From positions 1 through 64,000 of the forward strand of contig JAFRDE010000014.1 of assembly GCA_017403985.1 (NCBI GenBank): 64,000 nucleotides of DNA. Direction: 5' to 3'. The translations under genes were made by a program, and so were the position numbers. The notes under the pieces were generated by a model, which was not told where the DNA came from, made no database searches, and saw only the letters and a list, made by a program, of their open reading frames with translations. Shown piece after piece: positions 57,764-64,000 of this stretch (positions within the stretch are counted from its first letter, which is position 1; the number at the start of each line of letters is the position of its first letter). The stretch is from Ruminococcus sp. (GTDB lineage Bacteria; Bacillota; Clostridia; Oscillospirales; Acutalibacteraceae).

Positions 57764-59989
57764 ATGTGCGGTATTTGCGGCTTTACGGGAGAGCTGGAAC
57801 AGAGAGAAGATATCATCAGAAAAATGACGGAAGTCATCACCCATCGCGGTCCCGATTCGGACGGCTTTTTTATGGATAATTATATCTCGATGGGCTTCCG
57901 CAGACTCTCTATCATCGACCTTGAGACCGGCGACCAGCCGATCACCAATGAGGAAGGAAATCTGGTTCTCACCTATAACGGCGAAATATATAACTATAAG
58001 GATCTGAAGAAAGAGCTCGAAGGGCTGGGACACAAATTCAGCACTACCTCCGACAGCGAGGTCGTTGTCCACGCCTTTGAAGAGTGGGGCGAGGACATGT
58101 TCGAGCATCTGCGCGGCATGTTCGCCTTCGCGATCTATAACAAGGACACCAGAGCGGTGTTCCTCGCGCGCGACTTCTTCGGCATCAAGCCTTTGCACTA
58201 CACCCTGATCGGCGACGAGCTGTGCTACGCTTCCGAGATCAAGAGCATCTTAGAGCATCCGGACTTTATGAAGCGGTTCAACGACAAGGCTCTGGACGCG
58301 TATCTTTCGTTCCAGTATGTGCCCCAGCCGATGACCTTCTTCAAGGACGTTTACTGCCTGCTGCCGGGTCACTTCATGTGGTACCGCGACGGCGTGATCG
58401 AGACGCAGCGTTACTTTGAGGCGAAGTTCAAGCCCGACCTTGAGATGACCGAAGAAGAAGCGGTCAACAAGATCGAGAAAGCCTTTGAGGACAGCGTCGA
58501 AGCGCATAAGATCGCGGACGTTGAGGTCGGCTGCTTCCTTAGTTCCGGCGTGGATTCGTCCTATGTCGCCTCTTACTTTTCGGGTCAGAAGACCTTTACC
58601 GTCGGATTTGACTTCGGCGAAAAATATAACGAGATCGACTGGGCAAAGTCGCTGTCGGAGAAGATCGGCGTAGAGCACCACGAAAAGCTGATCTCTTCCG
58701 AGGAATTCTGGGCGGCTGTGCCGAAGGTGCAGTATCACATGGATCAGCCGCTTGCCGATCCGTCCTGCATCGCGCTGTACTTTGTCACCAAGCTCGCGAG
58801 CGAGTATGTCAAGGTCGTGCTGTCCGGCGAGGGCGCCGACGAGCTGTTCGGCGGATACACCTGCTATAACGATCCGCGCGTGTTCAAGTGGTATCAGAAG
58901 ATCGTTCCGTATTTTCTGCGCCGCGGCATCGGCTGGATCTGCAGGAAGCTGCCCGATATCAAGGGCAGGGATTATCTGATCCGCGCGATCCATCCGCTGG
59001 AGAAGCGCTATATCGGCAACGCCTATATGTATGACGAAAAGCAGAAGAAAGAGCTGCTCAAGAATCCGGAGATCGCGTCCGATCCCTCCCGCCTGTGCAG
59101 AAGGATGTATACCCGTGCACGCCGCTGGGACGACGAGACAAAGATGCAGTATCTGGACATCAACATGTGGATGGTCGGCGACATCCTGCTGAAAGCAGAC
59201 AGGATGAGTATGGCGAATTCGCTGGAGCTGCGCGTGCCTTTCCTCGATAAAGAGGTGTTCAAGGTCGCGGCTTCTCTGCCGACGCCCCTGCGTGTGAATA
59301 AATATAACACCAAGTACGCGATGCGTAAGGCGGCGGCAAGACATCTGCCCGATGAGGTCGCCGAAAAGCCGAAGCTCGGCTTCCCCGTACCGACCCGCGT
59401 ATGGCTCAAGGACGAGCATTATTATCATGTCGTCAAGGATATGTTCCAGTCGACGACCGCGGAGAAGTTCTTCAACACCGAACTGCTGCTCAACTATCTG
59501 GACGATCACTTTGAGGAGAAAGAGGACAACTCACGCAAGATCTGGACGATCTACGTATTCCTCGTATGGTATCAGATCTACTTCGGCGCGGTAGCTCCCG
59601 AGGATCTGAAGCCTGCCGAAAGACCCGCGGCACCGGCGCCTGCCGAAACGATCGACGAAGCGCAGGACGAGGAATTCGACGAGGAAGAGGAGGAAGCCTC
59701 CGGCGGCACGAAGGTGTTCAAGCCCGTCAAAGAAAGCCCTGCGGAGGAAACCGGCGAAGAAGAATCCGCTCAGGAAGAGGAAATCGCCGAGCCTGAGCAG
59801 GAAGAAGAGCAGCCTGTGTACGAGGATATCTACTCCTCCTCCGGCAAGAAGGCGCGCCGCGTGAACATCGAGGAGGAAGAGGCTCCGATCTCTTTCACCG
59901 ACGATATCGATCCCGACGACTTTTTCGCGAATCTGAAGAGTCAGCTCAGAGAGAATTTTGACGAATCAGACGAGTCCGGAGAAGAATAA
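57764..59989 (+). CDS. asnB: Glutamine-hydrolysing asparagine synthetase with acidic C-terminal tail
   Basis: Makes asparagine from aspartate, ATP and glutamine. Cys2 of MCGICGFTGE is the glutaminase nucleophile; RGPDSDGFF and NGEIYNYKDL complete that domain. The synthetase domain has the PP-loop FLSSGVDSSYVA and GEGADELFGGY. The catalytic part ends near residue 612, the normal length. A further tail of about 130 residues follows, very rich in Glu/Asp with Pro/Ala, ending in a less acidic FFANLKSQLRENF stretch. The tail is in frame and uninterrupted and is not a known domain to me. AAAGGAG precedes the ATG. Confidence 0.95.
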   Translation: MCGICGFTGELEQREDIIRKMTEVITHRGPDSDGFFMDNYISMGFRRLSIIDLETGDQPITNEEGNLVLTYNGEIYNYKDLKKELEGLGHKFSTTSDSEVVVHAFEEWGEDMFEHLRGMFAFAIYNKDTRAVFLARDFFGIKPLHYTLIGDELCYASEIKSILEHPDFMKRFNDKALDAYLSFQYVPQPMTFFKDVYCLLPGHFMWYRDGVIETQRYFEAKFKPDLEMTEEEAVNKIEKAFEDSVEAHKIADVEVGCFLSSGVDSSYVASYFSGQKTFTVGFDFGEKYNEIDWAKSLSEKIGVEHHEKLISSEEFWAAVPKVQYHMDQPLADPSCIALYFVTKLASEYVKVVLSGEGADELFGGYTCYNDPRVFKWYQKIVPYFLRRGIGWICRKLPDIKGRDYLIRAIHPLEKRYIGNAYMYDEKQKKELLKNPEIASDPSRLCRRMYTRARRWDDETKMQYLDINMWMVGDILLKADRMSMANSLELRVPFLDKEVFKVAASLPTPLRVNKYNTKYAMRKAAARHLPDEVAEKPKLGFPVPTRVWLKDEHYYHVVKDMFQSTTAEKFFNTELLLNYLDDHFEEKEDNSRKIWTIYVFLVWYQIYFGAVAPEDLKPAERPAAPAPAETIDEAQDEEFDEEEEEASGGTKVFKPVKESPAEETGEEESAQEEEIAEPEQEEEQPVYEDIYSSSGKKARRVNIEEEEAPISFTDDIDPDDFFANLKSQLRENFDESDESGEE

Positions 59990-59992
59990 TAC

Positions 59993-60027
59993 AGTGACCA
60001 GTGGTCAGTGATTAGTGGTCGGTTAAA
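59993..60027. repeat. Heptanucleotide array H16
   Basis: AGTGACC, AGTGGTC, AGTGATT, AGTGGTC, GGTTAAA, 3 bases after the asnB stop. Confidence 0.8.
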
Positions 60028-60053
60028 CGATCAGATTAAACGTTTGATTAACG

Positions 60054-60081
60054 AACGCCGCTCATCCGAGCGGCGTTTTTT
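60054..60081 (+). terminator. Terminator after asnB
   Basis: AACGCCGCTC, ATCC loop, GAGCGGCGTT then T-run. Confidence 0.9.
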
Positions 60082-60096
60082 AATAATCGGTGGATT

Positions 60097-61002
60097 ATGA
60101 AGATATATCACAGTTTAGAAGAGTATATGCCGCAAAAAGCGGGCGCTTATGTCGCGCTGGGCTTTTTTGACGGCGTGCATCTGGGTCATCGCGCGGTGAT
60201 CGAAGGCTGTGTCGCGGACAGCGGCGGGCATGAAAGCGTCGTGCTGACGTTCCGCGAAAGTCCCGCTAAGGCACTGGGAAGAACCGCGCCGCCGTTGCTG
60301 AGCGACAACGCGCGCAAGGCGGAGCTGATGGAAGAGCTCGGCGTTGACGCGCTGATCTTCGCGGATTTTCATGCCTTGAAGGACATGCCGCCCGCGGTAT
60401 TCGTACAGAAAGTATTGGCGGAAAAGCTGAACGCCGAGCGGGTTTACTGCGGTTTCAACTATCGCTTCGGTCGAAACGGCGCGGGAGATATCGCGGCTTT
60501 GGAAAAACTCTGTGACGAGAAAGGGATCACGGTGTGCGTCAGGCAGCCGGTGGTCCTCGACGGTGAACAGGTCTCGTCCTCACGGATCCGCGAGCTGATC
60601 GCGATCGGCGCGATCGACCGCGCGAACCGTCTGCTCGGCAGTCGCTGGGCAATAGAGGGCAGGATCGAAAGCGGCAATCATATCGGTACGGGAATGGGCT
60701 TTCCGACCGTGAACCTGCCGATCCCGGACGGAACGGCGGTACCGCTCTTCGGCGTGTATGCGTCGGACATCGTGATCGACGGCGCGCGGTATCGCGGCGC
60801 GACCAACATCGGCGTGCATCCGACGGTAGGCGAGAATGATAAGCCGTTGTGCGAGACGTTTTTGCTGGATTTCGGCGAGGGAGATCTGTACGACAAAAGG
60901 GTTCGGTGCGAGCTGAAAGCGTTCATCCGTCCCGAGAGGCGGTTCAACTCCGTGGAGGAGCTGACGGAGCAGATCAGGCTGGATTGTGAGAAATGTAAAT
61001 AA
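60097..61002 (+). CDS. ribF: Bifunctional riboflavin kinase / FAD synthetase
   Basis: Makes FMN and FAD from riboflavin. The 301 residues hold the N-terminal adenylyltransferase domain (ALGFFDGVHLGHRAVI, FNYRFGRNGAGDI, SSSRIRELI) and the C-terminal kinase (GTGMGFPTVNLP, GATNIGVHPTVG and LDFGEGDLYDKRV). GGTGGA precedes the ATG. A symmetrical terminator lies between it and the convergent YfhO gene. Confidence 0.95.
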   Translation: MKIYHSLEEYMPQKAGAYVALGFFDGVHLGHRAVIEGCVADSGGHESVVLTFRESPAKALGRTAPPLLSDNARKAELMEELGVDALIFADFHALKDMPPAVFVQKVLAEKLNAERVYCGFNYRFGRNGAGDIAALEKLCDEKGITVCVRQPVVLDGEQVSSSRIRELIAIGAIDRANRLLGSRWAIEGRIESGNHIGTGMGFPTVNLPIPDGTAVPLFGVYASDIVIDGARYRGATNIGVHPTVGENDKPLCETFLLDFGEGDLYDKRVRCELKAFIRPERRFNSVEELTEQIRLDCEKCK

Positions 61003-61005
61003 ACA

Positions 61006-61031
61006 GGCGGCGTTGTGACACGCCGCCTTTT
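61006..61031. terminator. Shared terminator between ribF and the YfhO-family gene
   Basis: GGCGGCGT, TGTGAC loop, ACGCCGCC and TTTT; symmetrical enough to serve both convergent genes. Confidence 0.8.
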
Positions 61032-61059
61032 CATATGCTGTTCGGTTGATTTCGTTTAC

Positions 61060-64000
61060 TTATTGATCGGCAGAACTCTCTTCCGCGGGAGCTTTCGCCG
61101 CGCTGACCGCTGCCGGCTTCTTGTCCTTGTCGGATTTCTGTCCTTTGAGCTTCGCGAAGATTGTTTCGCGCTTCGGATAGAGGATGCACAGCGCAATGAA
61201 GATCAGCAGCGCGAATATCGTACAGCACAGACCGGGGACGAAGCCCTCGGGCGTGTATTTAAGCTCGATGTTATGCGTGCCCTTGCTCAGCTCGAATGCC
61301 AGCAGCGCGTTGCCGACGGGAGTGATCTCGGTCTCAACGCCGTCGACATAGGCTTTCCAGCCCTTGGCGTAGGAGATAGAGGTGTAGAACAAGCCGTCTT
61401 CCTTTGCGTTGATGATGCCGGAGATATGGGTATCGTCGACCTCTTTTGCGGAGAGGGTCGACTGCGACAGCTTATCATAGCCCTGCTGGAAGAGCGGGTC
61501 GTTGAACATCGCGCACTGAGCGGTAACGGTACCGCTGGTGCTGTTGTTCATGGAACAGTGCAGGGTAACGGTATCGCCTTTCTTGACGTTGCCGACCATC
61601 ATGATGAACGGGCGCTTGATATAATAGCCGATGATCTCGCTGCCGTTGACGCGGATGGAGACATTTTCGGTACTGCCGGACAGATAGGCGCAGGCTACGC
61701 CGTCGTTGGGAACGATATAGTCGATGTTGTATCCTTCGTTGCCGGAGCCGGAGGAGTAGCTATAGTTGCCGGGCGCAGCGGGAGTGATCGTACCGTTTTC
61801 CGAATCGGCTTTTGCCGAGCTGCTTTCCATGAACTGATAGAGATCGCCGCTCAGACCGGTCGCGAGACGGAAGAGATCGTTCTGGTTCTTCATCGGATTG
61901 TTGGCAGCCGCCGTTTCAAAGCTGTAATCCGCAAACGAGCTGTTGATGACGAAGCCCTGCGGCAGGTAATACTTATTCTCCATCAGCTTGACGTTGCCGC
62001 TCTGGTAGATCAGCTCGTTATGGGTGGTATCGAGATACGCGCCGTAGGGAGCAATCAGGTATTTGACGTTCAGCATCAGGTTGGTGAAGGGAGAGCTCTC
62101 CTGATAGGTGTAGCGGTTGGAGGCGACCCATCCGCAGATGCCGAACTTCTCCATGTAGGCGGTGACGTCTTTGTTGACCATCGAGTTGAACATCGAGATG
62201 CCGTTGGCGCCGATCAGGGCGTTATCGTTGAGGGAGTGGTATTTGTTGACCTCCGTGTGAGGCAAATCGATGTTGTTTTCCTCGAGCTCGTTGACCTTTG
62301 CGATGCAGTTGAGGGTATCCTGACCGCCCAGCGGATAGGAAGTCGAGTCGGTGACGCCGTTGGCTTTGACGCCCCCGGCGGCGGAGAACAGACCTTCGAT
62401 CATCGCAATGATCAACAGCAGAACAGACAGGACGACCTTTGTCATCTGGTGGTTTTTGTTCATGTCCTTGGAGCTGATCAGCAGCGCGGACGCCGCGGTG
62501 AGCAGGAGGATCACGATCGCCATGAAGATGTAGAAGGCGTTGTCGTTGTCCTGACTGACAGCGGAATTAATCAGTTTACCGGAAACGATGACGATAATCG
62601 CCGCCGCCGCGCCGATCACACAGGAGCCGATGACCAGCGCGATCCGCGGGATGCGGTTGCGCAGGGCGTACAGCAGGACCCATGCGGCGACAATGATACC
62701 GATAAAGCTCGATAAAAGGATGGGATCGGCGTTCAGGCTGGCGTCGAACACGCCGGTGACCTTGACCTTTTCACCGTCAAAGTAGGTTGCGGCGATACCC
62801 ATGTAGATCGCAAAGCCCAGAATCGCGCCGATGACCGAGGCGAGCTTGATATCGTCGATATACATAAAGACGCGGAACGCCATATAGATCAGCAGGAACG
62901 AATACAGGAACGAGAAGCGGTGCGGCAGCATGTTGGGGAAGTGGAAGCCGTGCCACACATAGTCGAGCTGACGGATGATGAAGCTGAGCATGAAGAACAG
63001 CAGCAGACAGCCGCAGAAAATGCGCTCGCGCTTCTTGATCTTGGAGCAGAAGAAGAACAGGATCGCTAAAAATACGACGAAAATGCCGCAGTAAACGTTC
63101 GGCAAGCCTTCTTTGTTAGTGGGTGCGACAAAGGCGACGGAGTTGGCAATGGTCTTGCCGATACCCTCTATTACGCCCGCGAAATCAGCAGAGCTGCCGA
63201 TATTGATGGCAAACTGCTTGGGGAAGGTGTTATCGGAGGAGTGGGTGTAGTGGAGCGCAAAGTACGCCGGCAGGGTGAGCATCGCGGACATCAGAACGGA
63301 GAGCAGCGAGCATCCCGCCATCCTCAGGAAGCGGGAGATCAGATTCTTCCAGCCCTTGAACTCAACGATGCAGTAGCCGAGCGATACCAGAAAGACGAAA
63401 ATACAGGTAAACAGACCGATATAATAATTGGCGAGGATCGACAGCGCCAGCGAGATCACATAAAGGCGGAACTTACCCTCCTTGAGCAGGGCAAAGGTTC
63501 CGGCGATGACCAGCGGCAGCAGCGCGATGGTATCCAGCCAGATGACGTTCCAGTAGTAGCCTACGATAAAGGCGCACAGAGCGTACATGATACCGAAGGC
63601 GGTGATGGATACGTCCTTTCGCTTGAAGGTGATCTTGAGGAACAGCGCGTAGAAGAAGCCCGCGAAACCGATCTTGACGCAGGTGATGATGTAGAGGAAT
63701 TCCCTGAGCTTATCCGCGGGGACCAGCACCGACAGGAAATTGAGCGGGCTCGCGAGATAGTAGGACATCAGCGCGACATAGTTGGTGCCGCCGCCGCTCT
63801 TCCACGTCCACAGCAGGGAGCCGCCGTGCTGGAGCTTGTCCTGGAAGTCGACAAGGAAGGGATAATACTGGTGCCACAGGTCGGTGACCAGTATCTGGTT
63901 GGTGCCGAACGGCGATACGCCGGCGACCTTGAACGCAAAAAAGATCAGGATAAACGGAATGAAAAACGCCAGAAACAGGTAGATCCATACTCCGTAGCGG
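61060..64000 (-). CDS. YfhO-family multi-span membrane protein (N-terminus off the right edge)
   Basis: 979 residues are visible and the frame is open to the end of the window, so the start lies beyond 64000. The N-terminal part reads FGTNQILVTDLWHQYYPFLV and then NFLSVLVPADKL, the hallmark of YfhO/GT-C-like proteins, with about twelve or more membrane segments, an extracellular beta-rich domain (about residues 560-870 of the visible part) and a last membrane segment before a Lys/Ala-rich tail. In Bacillus and Listeria, YfhO proteins glycosylate cell-wall teichoic or lipoteichoic acids using lipid-linked sugars. An ATG at 63768 is internal, since family residues lie upstream of it. Confidence 0.9.
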   Translation of the reverse strand, partial: RYGVWIYLFLAFFIPFILIFFAFKVAGVSPFGTNQILVTDLWHQYYPFLVDFQDKLQHGGSLLWTWKSGGGTNYVALMSYYLASPLNFLSVLVPADKLREFLYIITCVKIGFAGFFYALFLKITFKRKDVSITAFGIMYALCAFIVGYYWNVIWLDTIALLPLVIAGTFALLKEGKFRLYVISLALSILANYYIGLFTCIFVFLVSLGYCIVEFKGWKNLISRFLRMAGCSLLSVLMSAMLTLPAYFALHYTHSSDNTFPKQFAINIGSSADFAGVIEGIGKTIANSVAFVAPTNKEGLPNVYCGIFVVFLAILFFFCSKIKKRERIFCGCLLLFFMLSFIIRQLDYVWHGFHFPNMLPHRFSFLYSFLLIYMAFRVFMYIDDIKLASVIGAILGFAIYMGIAATYFDGEKVKVTGVFDASLNADPILLSSFIGIIVAAWVLLYALRNRIPRIALVIGSCVIGAAAAIIVIVSGKLINSAVSQDNDNAFYIFMAIVILLLTAASALLISSKDMNKNHQMTKVVLSVLLLIIAMIEGLFSAAGGVKANGVTDSTSYPLGGQDTLNCIAKVNELEENNIDLPHTEVNKYHSLNDNALIGANGISMFNSMVNKDVTAYMEKFGICGWVASNRYTYQESSPFTNLMLNVKYLIAPYGAYLDTTHNELIYQSGNVKLMENKYYLPQGFVINSSFADYSFETAAANNPMKNQNDLFRLATGLSGDLYQFMESSSAKADSENGTITPAAPGNYSYSSGSGNEGYNIDYIVPNDGVACAYLSGSTENVSIRVNGSEIIGYYIKRPFIMMVGNVKKGDTVTLHCSMNNSTSGTVTAQCAMFNDPLFQQGYDKLSQSTLSAKEVDDTHISGIINAKEDGLFYTSISYAKGWKAYVDGVETEITPVGNALLAFELSKGTHNIELKYTPEGFVPGLCCTIFALLIFIALCILYPKRETIFAKLKGQKSDKDKKPAAVSAAKAPAEESSADQ

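Noticed and set aside
58250-59509. Minus-strand frame of about 420 codons inside asnB
   Set aside because: Antisense shadow of asnB with no motifs.
61015-62715. Long plus-strand frame opposite the YfhO-family gene
   Set aside because: Shadow of the real gene; no ribosome site, and the YfhO motifs are on the minus strand.

Overview
The window is the replication-origin segment of a chromosome from an anaerobic, fermentative low-to-mid-GC Firmicute. The origin gene order, a pyruvate:ferredoxin oxidoreductase, the [FeFe]-hydrogenase maturase HydE and an exported dockerin protein point to a Clostridia member close to Ruminococcus/Oscillospiraceae. I do not name a species.

Layout, left to right. 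1-14.9 kb: edge of a TIR-like gene (minus); PFOR (nifJ) and valS (plus); aspS and hisS (minus); a Fur-family regulator with a znuA-znuC-znuB-lipoprotein zinc operon (plus) behind an operator-flanked promoter. 14.9-28.1 kb: minus-strand block with an acyltransferase, serS, then the conserved left arm of the origin in Bacillus-like order (parB, parA, noc, rsmG, mnmG, mnmE, jag, yidC, yidD, rnpA, rpmH), with three perfect parS sites. 28.1-30.3 kb: oriC, an AT-rich rpmH/dnaA divergent region plus a dnaA-dnaN interval that holds a DnaA-trio-like tract. 30.3-39.0 kb: plus-strand right arm dnaN, rlbA, recF, remB, two small zinc-ribbon membrane proteins, gyrB, gyrA. 39.2-51.3 kb: zapA, a U32 peptidase, dut, mreB-mreC-mreD-PBP2, an AT-richer two-gene Nudix/PP2C cassette, minD and mgsA. 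51.4-64 kb: a two-component pair, an exported dockerin protein, hydE, tcdA, asnB with an acidic tail, ribF, and a YfhO-family membrane protein running off the edge.

The genes are mostly housekeeping: replication initiation and segregation, tRNA charging and modification, membrane insertion, cell shape, division-site placement and zinc homeostasis. The accessory points are the Nudix/PP2C cassette, the TIR gene, the dockerin protein and the intergenic DNA.

The intergenic DNA is unusually rich in short interspersed repeats. I can separate four families by eye: (H) degenerate tandem arrays with a strict 7-bp period, often starting at or a few bases after a stop codon; (R) imperfect palindromes with ATTGCGAG and GGCAATCCC arms; (M) hairpin-ended MITE-like units with CTCCCTTT ends; (P) short palindromes around GGACGA/TCGTCC, often in inverted pairs. 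They account for most non-coding DNA outside the origin.
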